Assembly: GCF_000968375.1 (NCBI RefSeq)
Contig: NZ_CP009933.1
Coordinates: 310,001 to 374,000 of the forward strand
DNA length: 64,000 nt
Source of the DNA: Clostridium scatologenes
GTDB lineage: Bacteria > Bacillota > Clostridia > Clostridiales > Clostridiaceae
Direction: 5' to 3'
This document shows, in pieces, positions 1-7,747 of this stretch. Every line of letters starts with the position of its first letter. Within the stretch, counting starts at the first letter, position 1. Both the position numbers and the translations under genes were made by a program. The notes below the pieces were generated by a model, which saw only the letters and a program-made list of their open reading frames with translations, was not told the DNA's origin and ran no database searches.

Positions 1-707
1 GGCATAACCAGGTTAGTGCTGCTTCTATAATAGTGGCTATACTGGCTTCTCTTGTGGTAGGAGTTATAAATTCAATAATGATTGTGAAAGTGAAAATACC
101 AGATATGCTTATGACCCTTGCTACCATGTTTGTATTTCAAGGAGTAGCTCTTACTTATACCAAAGGGGCTGCCATATCTCAAAATATGGTTATGTCAGAT
201 GGAAATTTTGCAAAAGGTCATCTTACTAGATTTTTTACAACTTTAGGGCAGCTGCCATGGATAATAATAGCGATGATAATTGTAGTACTCATTGTACATT
301 TATTTCTTAACAAAACTAAGCAGGGAAGGTACATGTACATTATTGGTGGAAATATGGAAGCAGCAAGACTTTCGGGAATACAGGTAAATAAGTATAGAGT
401 ATATGCTTATTTGATATCGTCTTTTCTTGCAGGAATTGGTGGAATAATACTAGCAGCTAGAGTTCAAACTGCAGAAGTAAATGCAGGGGCTCCTTACCTT
501 ATGGATGCAGTTGCTGCTACTTTTATAGGATTTTCTGTAGGAGGTTCAGGAAAACCTAATGCTATTGGAACTTTTGTAGGATCAGTACTTATTGGAATAT
601 TGCAAAATGGACTTGTTATGATGTCTGTACCTTATTATGCTATGGATATTGTAAAAGGTGTAGTTTTAGCATTTGCACTAGCACTTACTTATTATAAAAA
701 GAAATAA
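1..707 (+). CDS. Ribose/sugar-type ABC transporter permease (3' part, cut by window edge)
   Basis: The frame is open from the left edge (first complete codon at 3), so the N-terminal part lies outside the window; about 235 residues remain of a family usually near 320. The product is very hydrophobic, with several membrane segments. It has the pattern of RbsC/BPD_transp_2 permeases, including a conserved G-N-x-E-A-A-R-L-S-G-I cytoplasmic loop near position 350-380 and a Gly-rich segment (FIGFSVGGSGKPN) near 525-555. A GTG at 33 is an internal codon, not a start. The stop lies 22 bp before mtnK, so the transporter and salvage genes are probably co-transcribed. The likely substrate is a pentose such as methylthioribose or 5-deoxyribose; this is inferred from context only. 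Confidence 0.85.
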   Translation, partial: HNQVSAASIIVAILASLVVGVINSIMIVKVKIPDMLMTLATMFVFQGVALTYTKGAAISQNMVMSDGNFAKGHLTRFFTTLGQLPWIIIAMIIVVLIVHLFLNKTKQGRYMYIIGGNMEAARLSGIQVNKYRVYAYLISSFLAGIGGIILAARVQTAEVNAGAPYLMDAVAATFIGFSVGGSGKPNAIGTFVGSVLIGILQNGLVMMSVPYYAMDIVKGVVLAFALALTYYKKK

Positions 708-729
708 TTTTAAGGAAGGAGATATAAAA

Positions 730-1953
730 ATGGGAAAATTTACAGATGAATATTTTAGAATGAATGAAGAAGATGCCTTACAATATGCAAAATCACAGTT
801 GGAATTTTTTGATGGAGATGCAGAAATTACTTGTAAGGAAATAGGAGACGGAAATTTAAATTATGTATTTAAAATTGAAGATAAAAAAAGTAATAAATCT
901 TTAATAATTAAACAAGCAGGTCCTGTGGCTAGAATTTCTGATGAATTTAAAGTATCTCCAGATAGAAATAGAATTGAAAGTGAAATATTAGAACTTCAAT
1001 ACAAACTTTCTGAAGGACTTGTACCTAAAGTTTATAAATATGATAGTATAATGAATTGTTTTGCTATGGAGGATTTATCTGATTATGAAATAATGCGTAC
1101 AGCCTTAAATGAACATAAGAAGTTTCCAAGGTTTACGGATCAGATTACTACATTTTTAGTTAATACTCTTCTTTTAACTTCAGATGCAGTAATAAATCAC
1201 AAGAAAAAAAAGGAATTAGTAAAAGATTTTATAAATCCAGAGCTTTGCGAAATAACAGAAGATCTTGTTTATACTGAACCTTTTTATGATTGCTCAAGAA
1301 ACGACTTATTGCCTGAAACGAAAAAATTTGCAATCTCTAATTTGTGGAATGATAAAAAGCTTCTTTTGGAAACTGCCAAATTAAAATTTGAATTCATGAC
1401 AAATGCACAATCTCTTATACATGGAGATTTGCACACTGGTTCTATTTTTGTAAAACCAAATTCCACCAAGGTGTTTGATGCTGAATTTGCTTTTTATGGA
1501 CCTGCAGGCTATGACATTGGAAATGTAATTGCAAATTTGATATTTGCTTATGAAAATGCAGAAGCTACAATATTGGACAAAAAGGAAAAAGAAGATTATA
1601 AATGTTGGCTGGAGTCCTCAATAGTCGATATTATAGATTTATTTTGTAAAAAATTTAAAGCTTTATGGAAAGAAAATGTTTCTGAGAAGGTGGCAAATTA
1701 TGAGGGCTTCTTAGAATATTATTTAGGAAATATATTAAAGGATACCTCAGCTGTAGTTGGCTTAGAACTTGCAAGGAGAATAATAGGACTTGCACATGTT
1801 AGCGATATAGTTTCTATAAAGGACATTGAAAAGAGAATAAGAGCGGAAAAAATATGTCTCTTATCTTCAAAAAAATTTATATTGGATAGAGAAAATATAA
1901 AAAGTGGAGGGGACTTTATAAAGGTTATTAAAGATACGGAAAACAAGTTTTAG
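730..1953 (+). CDS. mtnK: S-methyl-5-thioribose kinase
   Basis: 407 residues, the usual MtnK length. MtnK phosphorylates 5-methylthioribose at O1 with ATP to give methylthioribose 1-phosphate. The N-terminal lobe has the family's G-D-G-N-L-N-Y-V-F nucleotide loop near residue 38. The catalytic loop reads H-G-D-L-H-T-G-S near residue 232, followed by a metal-binding FDAEFAF segment, as in APH-like kinases. The start ATG follows a strong AAGGAAGGAG site. The next gene, mtnA, begins 20 bp after the stop and uses the product of this enzyme. The substrate could also be 5-deoxyribose, since MtnK-like kinases tolerate changes at C5. No MTA nucleosidase or phosphorylase lies in the window, so free methylthioribose must come from import or from an enzyme encoded elsewhere. 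Confidence 0.92.
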   Translation: MGKFTDEYFRMNEEDALQYAKSQLEFFDGDAEITCKEIGDGNLNYVFKIEDKKSNKSLIIKQAGPVARISDEFKVSPDRNRIESEILELQYKLSEGLVPKVYKYDSIMNCFAMEDLSDYEIMRTALNEHKKFPRFTDQITTFLVNTLLLTSDAVINHKKKKELVKDFINPELCEITEDLVYTEPFYDCSRNDLLPETKKFAISNLWNDKKLLLETAKLKFEFMTNAQSLIHGDLHTGSIFVKPNSTKVFDAEFAFYGPAGYDIGNVIANLIFAYENAEATILDKKEKEDYKCWLESSIVDIIDLFCKKFKALWKENVSEKVANYEGFLEYYLGNILKDTSAVVGLELARRIIGLAHVSDIVSIKDIEKRIRAEKICLLSSKKFILDRENIKSGGDFIKVIKDTENKF

Positions 1954-1972
1954 CATGTGAGGAGATGAAGAA

Positions 1973-3022
1973 ATGTCAGAAGTTGTACAATCTGTAATTC
2001 TAGATGATGCAAATAATTCTCTTATAATACTTGATCAAACCCTTCTACCAGGAGAAAAAAGATTCATAGAATTAAAAACTGAAAAAGATGTATGGGATGC
2101 TATTTATGAACTTAAAGTTAGAGGAGCACCTGCTATAGGTATAACTGCAGCTTATGCAATATATCTTTTTGTAAAAAAATATGATGTACAAAGTTATGAA
2201 CAATTGTATGAACATTTTAAAAAGACAAAGGAATATTTAGCATCTTCAAGACCAACTGCAGTAAATTTGTTTTGGGCTCTTAATCGTATGGAAGAAAGGT
2301 TAAAAAAAGAATCAAAGAATACTATTTCTGTGATAAAAACTGCTTTAAAGGAAGAAGCAGATAACATATATAAGGAAGATGAAAAAGTATGTAAATCCAT
2401 TGGAGAATATGCACTTTCTCTTCTAAAGCCGGGTTTTGGACTTTTGACTCACTGTAATCCAGGTACTATAGCTACTGCTAGATATGGTACAGCCCTTGCA
2501 CCTATATATTTAGGAAATGAGAGAGGATATGATTTTAAAGTATTTGCTGGTGAAACTAGACCACTGCTCCAAGGGGCAAGACTTACTACCTGGGAATTAA
2601 AACAGGCAGGAGTGGATGTTACTTTAATATGTGATAATATGGCATCTATTGTTATGAAGGAGGGGAAAATACAGGCAGTTTTGGTGGGATGTGATAGAGT
2701 GGCAGCAAATGGAGATACTGCAAATAAAATAGGAACTTCTTCTGTGGCAATACTTGCTAAATACTATAACATACCTTTTTATGTATGTGCTCCAATCTCC
2801 ACTATAGATTTAGATTGTAAAAGTGGTGAAGACATAAAGATTGAAATAAGACCTGATAAGGAAATAACTACAAAGTGGTATACAAAGCCTATGGTACCTG
2901 AGGGTGTGAAGGCTTATAATCCTGCTTTTGATGTGACAGATGAGGAACTTATAACAGCAATAATAACTGAAAAGGGGATAGTATATCCACCTTTTAGTGA
3001 AAATCTAAAGAAAATTTTATAA
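1973..3022 (+). CDS. mtnA: S-methyl-5-thioribose-1-phosphate isomerase
   Basis: 349 residues, full length for the eIF2B-like MtnA family. It isomerises methylthioribose 1-phosphate to methylthioribulose 1-phosphate. The catalytic cysteine is in L-L-T-H-C-N-P-G (Cys161) and the catalytic aspartate in G-C-D-R-V-A-A-N-G-D (Asp241); these match the Cys160/Asp240 pair known from Bacillus MtnA. The R-G-A-P-A-I-G motif near residue 50 binds phosphate in the family. The start ATG follows GAGGAG. It sits between mtnK and the transketolase genes. The usual aerobic downstream enzymes (MtnB, MtnX, MtnD) are absent, so the methylthioribulose phosphate probably goes to the RuBisCO-like protein at 5026. Confidence 0.94.
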   Translation: MSEVVQSVILDDANNSLIILDQTLLPGEKRFIELKTEKDVWDAIYELKVRGAPAIGITAAYAIYLFVKKYDVQSYEQLYEHFKKTKEYLASSRPTAVNLFWALNRMEERLKKESKNTISVIKTALKEEADNIYKEDEKVCKSIGEYALSLLKPGFGLLTHCNPGTIATARYGTALAPIYLGNERGYDFKVFAGETRPLLQGARLTTWELKQAGVDVTLICDNMASIVMKEGKIQAVLVGCDRVAANGDTANKIGTSSVAILAKYYNIPFYVCAPISTIDLDCKSGEDIKIEIRPDKEITTKWYTKPMVPEGVKAYNPAFDVTDEELITAIITEKGIVYPPFSENLKKIL

Positions 3023-3052
3023 AAAAATTAATGCTTATATGAGGAGGAAGTT

Positions 3053-3979
3053 ATGGGAGAATTAAAGGATACATGGGAAGATGAAGTTTATAAAATAGCA
3101 AACAGAATAAGACTTAGAGTTTTAAAACACACTATAGAAAATAATGGAGGATATTTGAGTCAGGCCTGCTCTTCAGCAGAAATACTTTCAACTCTCTATT
3201 TAAAAGTGTTAAATTTAAATGAAGTTGAAAAGCCTATTGTTCCACCAAAGTTTCATGGAACTCCAGGAACTGATAATAAAAATTATTTTAATGGCGGTAT
3301 ATATAATGGAGAAAGATCAGAGGATACAGATAGATTTATACTTTCTCCAGCACAATATGCTCTTGTACTATATGCAGCGTTAATAGAAGTTGGCCGTATG
3401 GATACGTCTGGTCTTGATGAATTCAACAAGGATGGAAGTTCTGTTGAAATGATTGGTGCGGAACATTCTCCAGGTATGGAGGTTACTACAGGTTCTTTAG
3501 GACAGGGCATAAGCCAGGCAGGTGGTATTGCTCTTGCACGTAAATTGAAGAAAGAAAATGGAAGGGTATTTGTATTTTTATCTGATGGTGAGTGTCAATC
3601 CGGACAATTTTGGGAAGCAGTACAAGCTATTTCCTATCATAAGTTAGATAATATAATAGCTTACGTTGATATAAATGGATATCAGTGTGATGGAAAAATG
3701 ACTACAGTAATGAATATAGAGCCTTTTCACGAAAGATTAAAAGCTTTTGGAGCCAGAGTATTCAGAATAGATGGACATGATGTAGATGCTATTTCTGCCC
3801 TTGGAAATTTAAAACCTGATGGAAGACCTACATTTATATTATGTGACACAAATCCTTCTAGAGGAATCAATATATTAAATAAGAGAAAGCCTAAGTTCCA
3901 TTATGTAAGATTTAAAAGTGAAGAGGAAAGAGAAAGTTACAGAAAAGAATTTAACAAATTAAGCAAGAAGTTTCAGTAA
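3053..3979 (+). CDS. Transketolase-type enzyme, N-terminal (TPP-binding) subunit
   Basis: 308 residues, the size of the N-terminal half of split transketolases. TPP/metal binding is marked by F-L-S-D-G-E-C-Q near residue 178 followed about 25 residues later by an Asn in the D-I-N-G-Y segment. H-S-P-G and T-G-S-L-G-Q-G are typical substrate and TPP loops. It acts with the following gene as a two-subunit enzyme that transfers two-carbon ketol units. Its place between mtnA and a RuBisCO-like gene suggests a dedicated role in the pentose salvage pathway rather than the housekeeping pentose phosphate pathway. Split transketolases also serve D-apiose catabolism, but no apiose genes are seen here. 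The physiological ketose donor is unknown. Confidence 0.88.
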   Translation: MGELKDTWEDEVYKIANRIRLRVLKHTIENNGGYLSQACSSAEILSTLYLKVLNLNEVEKPIVPPKFHGTPGTDNKNYFNGGIYNGERSEDTDRFILSPAQYALVLYAALIEVGRMDTSGLDEFNKDGSSVEMIGAEHSPGMEVTTGSLGQGISQAGGIALARKLKKENGRVFVFLSDGECQSGQFWEAVQAISYHKLDNIIAYVDINGYQCDGKMTTVMNIEPFHERLKAFGARVFRIDGHDVDAISALGNLKPDGRPTFILCDTNPSRGINILNKRKPKFHYVRFKSEEERESYRKEFNKLSKKFQ

Positions 3980-3994
3980 GGGAGGTTGAAATTT

Positions 3995-5002
3995 ATGAAA
4001 ATAGAAACCAAAGTACATTCAAAGAATCTTATAAAATGGGCTAAGGATAAACCTGAAATACTAGTTTTATCTGCTGACTTAACTAGCTCTGTGGAAGTTG
4101 ATACTTTTAGGGATACCTATCCTGACAGGTTCTTTTCTATGGGAATAGCAGAGCAAAATATGTTAAGCTTTGCAGGTGGACTTGCAAGAGAAGGTTTTAT
4201 ACCTTTTGTTCACACCTTTGCAGTCTTTATATATAGGAGAGCTTATGATCAGATAGCTATGTCTGTGGCATATCCCAATTTGCCTGTAAAAATGTTTGGA
4301 TTTTTGCCTGGAATTATATCTCCAGGTGGGGCTACACATCAGGCCATTGAGGATATATCTGTAATGCGTTCTCTTCCCAATATGACAATACTTGAATGTG
4401 GAGATGCTACAGAAGTTGAATCTGTCCTTGATGTGGCAAGAGCTATTAATGGACCTGTATATATAAGAATTTTAAGAGGTGAAATACCAAGACTCTTTAA
4501 AGCTTCAGAACCTATGCAGTTTGGAAAGGCAAGAGTACTTAGCAAAGGAACTGATTTAGTTGTACTCTCTAGTGGTATATGTACGGAAGAAGCTATAAGG
4601 GCAATTAAAGAATTGAAGAAAAAAGGATTATCTATTCAACATATGCATATATCTACATTAAAGCCATTCAATGATTCTTCAGTAATTGAGGCTATAGCAA
4701 AATCAAAGTATGGTGTAATAACTATTGAAAATCATTCTACAATTGGAGGGCTTGGCACAATTATAGCTGAAAAACTAGCTGAAGAAGGTATAGGTAAGAA
4801 GCTTGTACGAATAGGGATTAAAGATACTTTTGTTCATGGTGCAAGCAAACAATATTTGATGAAAGAGTATAGGATAGACGCAAAAGCTCTTATAGAAGAA
4901 GTCGAGAAATTGTTAGGACAGAAATTTAATATAAAAGAAGAAGAACTTGATAAAGCTTTTGTGGCAGCAGTTCATAGTGATGCTAAGGCAGAAGCGCTGT
5001 AA
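3995..5002 (+). CDS. Transketolase-type enzyme, C-terminal (pyrimidine-binding) subunit
   Basis: 335 residues from the ATG at 3995. That start lies 9 bases after a GGGAGG site; a TTG at 3986 in the same frame would overlap the site and is less likely. The sequence G-I-A-E-Q-N-M carries the Glu that activates the TPP aminopyrimidine. The central Transket_pyr domain is followed by the C-terminal domain (near residues 190-310) with E-N-H-S-T-I-G-G-L-G. It follows its partner subunit by 15 bp. The two-subunit arrangement is typical of Clostridia and archaea. The substrate cannot be read from the sequence. Confidence 0.88.
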   Translation: MKIETKVHSKNLIKWAKDKPEILVLSADLTSSVEVDTFRDTYPDRFFSMGIAEQNMLSFAGGLAREGFIPFVHTFAVFIYRRAYDQIAMSVAYPNLPVKMFGFLPGIISPGGATHQAIEDISVMRSLPNMTILECGDATEVESVLDVARAINGPVYIRILRGEIPRLFKASEPMQFGKARVLSKGTDLVVLSSGICTEEAIRAIKELKKKGLSIQHMHISTLKPFNDSSVIEAIAKSKYGVITIENHSTIGGLGTIIAEKLAEEGIGKKLVRIGIKDTFVHGASKQYLMKEYRIDAKALIEEVEKLLGQKFNIKEEELDKAFVAAVHSDAKAEAL

Positions 5003-5025
5003 TTTTAAAAGGGGTGGAAATAGAC

Positions 5026-6171
5026 ATGTTTTTTACTGGTAAAAGTGATTTAAAACTTCCCCAAGAAAGGTTTAGTGTAACATATAAACTACAGGGAGAT
5101 GAAAAAGAAGCCTATAGAAAAGCACAGGATATATGTATAGAACAGACAGTGGAATTTCCAGAGGATGTTGTACCAGAAGGAATAATAAAAGATAACATAG
5201 TTGGCAAAATAGAATCTTTTAGTAAATTAGAAGAGGAAGTATTTCAGGTTAACATAAGTTATCCAGAGGATGCCACTGCTTATGAACTCACGCAGCTTAT
5301 AAATGTTATATTTGGAAATACAAGCATAAAGCCAGGTGTGAGGGTTGAAGAGGTCAATTTGTCGAAAAAAATAACTGACAGTTTTAAAGGACCTCGTTTT
5401 GGCATAAAAGGTATTAGAAAATTATTAAATGTGCCTAAAAGACCACTTTTATTTACAGCATTAAAACCTATGGGGATAAGTGCTGAGGAACTTGCACATA
5501 TTGCATATGAATTTGCAATTGGAGGAATTGACATAATAAAAGATGATCATGGCCTTACAAATCAACCTTTTTGTCCTTATGAAAAGAGAGTTAAATTGTG
5601 TAGTGAAGCTGTGCAGAAGGCAAATGATAAGACAGGTAGAAATGCAATATATGTACCCAACATAACTGCATCAGCAAGTGAAATTTTGGATAGGGCGGGA
5701 ACTGCCAAAAAATTTGGAGCTGGAGGGGTTTTAATTGCACCTGGTCTTACGGGTTTTGACGTAATGAGACAAGTTGCGGATGATGAAAGCATATCTCTTC
5801 CGGTTGTAAGCCATCCTGCGTTTCAGGGAAGCTTTGTCCTAGGGAATGAAGGCATATCACATAAGGTATTATTTGGTGATATCGCAAGAATTTCTGGGGC
5901 GGATGCTACTATATATCCTAATTTTCTAGGGAGATTTTCTTTTTCAAGGGAGGAATGTGTTGGAGTCTCTGAAAATTGTAAAAAAGAATTGGGAAAATTG
6001 AAATCTGTACTTCCTTGTCCTTCAGGTGGAATGAATCTTGAAAATATACCAGAATCTTATAAGGCATATGGTGACGATGTGGCATTTTTAATTGGTGGAG
6101 GATTGTTTAGAAAGGGGTACAGTATAGCTGATACCTGCAAGTATTTTAAGAATTTAGTTGAAAATATATAA
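5026..6171 (+). CDS. RuBisCO-like protein (form IV), probable isomerase/enolase of methylthiopentose phosphate
   Basis: 381 residues from the ATG at 5026, which is well spaced from an AAAAGGGGTGG site; a GTG at 5014 lies inside that site. RuBisCO large-subunit folds are evident. The carbamylated-lysine segment reads I-I-K-D-D-H (Lys172, Asp174), a phosphate-binding P-S-G-G-M lies near residue 332, and I-G-G-G-L near 356. Several residues needed for carboxylation differ. The metal ligand Glu of K-D-D-E is His175. The K-P-K loop is K-P-M (Lys147 kept, second Lys lost). The Arg after the active-site His263 is Pro, and the loop-6 Lys is not found. It is therefore not a CO2-fixing enzyme. In Rhodospirillum an RLP isomerises methylthioribulose 1-phosphate to methylthioxylulose/ribulose 5-phosphate. 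A comparable step would feed the adjacent transketolase, but this is inference. Confidence 0.88.
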   Translation: MFFTGKSDLKLPQERFSVTYKLQGDEKEAYRKAQDICIEQTVEFPEDVVPEGIIKDNIVGKIESFSKLEEEVFQVNISYPEDATAYELTQLINVIFGNTSIKPGVRVEEVNLSKKITDSFKGPRFGIKGIRKLLNVPKRPLLFTALKPMGISAEELAHIAYEFAIGGIDIIKDDHGLTNQPFCPYEKRVKLCSEAVQKANDKTGRNAIYVPNITASASEILDRAGTAKKFGAGGVLIAPGLTGFDVMRQVADDESISLPVVSHPAFQGSFVLGNEGISHKVLFGDIARISGADATIYPNFLGRFSFSREECVGVSENCKKELGKLKSVLPCPSGGMNLENIPESYKAYGDDVAFLIGGGLFRKGYSIADTCKYFKNLVENI

Positions 6172-6230
6172 ATGTTAGTTTATCTATTGCAAATTAATTA
6201 CATATGTATAAGATAAAATTGAAAAAAATA

Positions 6231-6259
6231 TTGATATAATAAAGCACCACTGATATAAT
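6231..6259 (+). promoter_or_regulatory. Sigma-A-type promoter of the first SAM riboswitch leader
   Basis: TTGATA at 6231-6236, a 17-base spacer and TATAAT at 6254-6259, with a TG one base before the -10 (extended -10). It lies about 45 bases upstream of the riboswitch aptamer. Confidence 0.7.
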
Positions 6260-6302
6260 AGAAGAATACTCAAGTTTATTTAGAAAATTAAATATCGTTA
6301 CA

Positions 6303-6415
6303 TTCTTATCCAGAGAGGTGGAGGGACTGGCCCTATGAAACCCGACAACCGGCATTTTAATATGTATCGGTGTCAATTCCTACAAAGTAATTTGAATTAC
6401 TTTGAAAGATAAGAG
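6303..6415 (+). promoter_or_regulatory. SAM-I (S-box) riboswitch 1
   Basis: It shows the hallmark S-box sequences in order: CTTATC at the 5' side of P1, AGAGaGGTGGAGGGACTGGCCC, GAAACCCGACAACC, the short variable P3 and P4 arms, and GATAAG closing P1 at 6408-6413. An intrinsic terminator follows, so it should switch transcription of the downstream aminotransferase and permease off when SAM is abundant. Its first 80 or so bases are nearly identical to those of the copies at 9246 and 10222, including the variable P3 loop. Confidence 0.97.
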
Positions 6416-6450
6416 AAGTGGTTGTTATGTGAAATTAAAATTTTGTAAGC

Positions 6451-6497
6451 AAAGGCTGTTTTTCTTATTTAAAGAAAAACAGCCTTTTAATTTTTTA
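6451..6497 (+). terminator. Intrinsic terminator of SAM riboswitch 1
   Basis: The stem AAAGGCTGTTTTTCTT pairs with AAGAAAAACAGCCTTTT, followed by a T-rich tail. It is the expression platform of the S-box, 40 bases before the aminotransferase start. Confidence 0.9.
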
Positions 6498-6538
6498 TGA
6501 TTTAATATTTAAATAAGTAGTAATGGGGGCTATATAAA

Positions 6539-7690
6539 ATGCAAAAATTAAGCAACAGATTAGATTATTTTACTGAATCAGTAATAAGAGAAATGACAAG
6601 AGTGGCTAATAAATATGGAGCAGTGAATCTTTCACAAGGCTTTCCAGATTTTGACCCACCAAGAGAACTTATAGACAGTTTAAAGGAAGCGGCAGAAAAG
6701 GGACCACATCAATATGAAGTAACATGGGGGTCAAAAGAATTTAGAGAAAAACTAGCAAAGAAACAAGAAAAATTTATGGGAATATCAATAAATCCTGATG
6801 AAAATATAGTAGTTACCTGTGGCAGCACTGAAGCTATGATGGTAGCTATGATGTCTGCATGTAATCCGGGGGATAAAGTTATTGTATTCTCACCGTTTTA
6901 TGAAAACTATACAGCAGATACAATTTTAGCAGGAGCAGAGCCAATATATGTACCTTTGGTACCTCCTGAATTCAATTTCGATAGAGAAGAGTTAAGAAGA
7001 GCTTTTGAAAAAAAACCTAAGGCACTAGTATTATGTAATCCTTCAAACCCAGTAGGTAAGGTATTTACTAGAGAAGAATTATTATATATAAGCGAACTTG
7101 CAAAAGAATATGATACTTTTGTTATTACAGATGAGGTTTATGAACATATAGTATTTAAACCTAATAAACACACTTATTTATCATCTCTTCCTGGAATGTT
7201 TGAAAGAACAGTATCCTGTAGTTCTTTATCTAAAACTTACTCTATAACTGGATGGAGACTTGGATACATTATTGCAAGCAAGGATGTCATAAATAATTGT
7301 AAAAAAGTACATGATTTCTTAACTGTAGGAGCAGCTGCACCTTTGCAAAAAGCAGCTTGTGCAGGATTAAGTCTTGAAGAAAGCTATTATGACGAGCTTA
7401 ATAACATTTATGAAAAAAAGAAAAAACTGTTTTTAAATGGATTAGATGAAATTGGATTAAAATACTTTGAACCTCAAGGAGCTTATTATGTTTTAGTTGA
7501 TATTTCAGAGTTTGGTTGGAAGGATGACTATGAATTTTGTAAGTGGATGGCAAAAGAAATTGGTGTTGCTGCTGTTCCTGGGTCCAGCTTTTTTAAGGAA
7601 AATGTAAATAATTATATAAGATTTCATTTTGCAAAAAAAGATGAAACATTAATTGAAGCTATTGAAAGATTAAAAAAATTAAAGAAGTAG
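6539..7690 (+). CDS. Class I/II pyridoxal-phosphate aminotransferase, probably acting on methionine or its keto acid
   Basis: 383 residues, fold type I, full length. The PLP lysine is Lys232 in S-L-S-K-T-Y-S-I-T-G-W-R. The family's C-N-P-S-N-P motif is near residue 166 and T-D-E-V-Y near 197. It most resembles the kynurenine/methionine aminotransferase group (YbdL/KYAT-like), which interconverts amino acids and 2-keto acids using broad partners. Control by a SAM riboswitch argues for a sulfur amino acid role such as methionine/4-methylthio-2-oxobutyrate transamination. The following permease starts 57 bp downstream and is probably in the same transcript. Exact substrate specificity is inferred. 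Confidence 0.85.
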   Translation: MQKLSNRLDYFTESVIREMTRVANKYGAVNLSQGFPDFDPPRELIDSLKEAAEKGPHQYEVTWGSKEFREKLAKKQEKFMGISINPDENIVVTCGSTEAMMVAMMSACNPGDKVIVFSPFYENYTADTILAGAEPIYVPLVPPEFNFDREELRRAFEKKPKALVLCNPSNPVGKVFTREELLYISELAKEYDTFVITDEVYEHIVFKPNKHTYLSSLPGMFERTVSCSSLSKTYSITGWRLGYIIASKDVINNCKKVHDFLTVGAAAPLQKAACAGLSLEESYYDELNNIYEKKKKLFLNGLDEIGLKYFEPQGAYYVLVDISEFGWKDDYEFCKWMAKEIGVAAVPGSSFFKENVNNYIRFHFAKKDETLIEAIERLKKLKK

Positions 7691-7747
7691 TCATTTGATT
7701 TTTGGTTAGTATATAAAATAATTTTATGTGAAAGAAGAAGAAGTAAA

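Noticed and set aside
5026..6171. A genuine carbon-fixing RuBisCO
   Set aside because: Key carboxylation residues are replaced and no phosphoribulokinase or carboxysome genes are nearby; the neighbours are methylthioribose genes.
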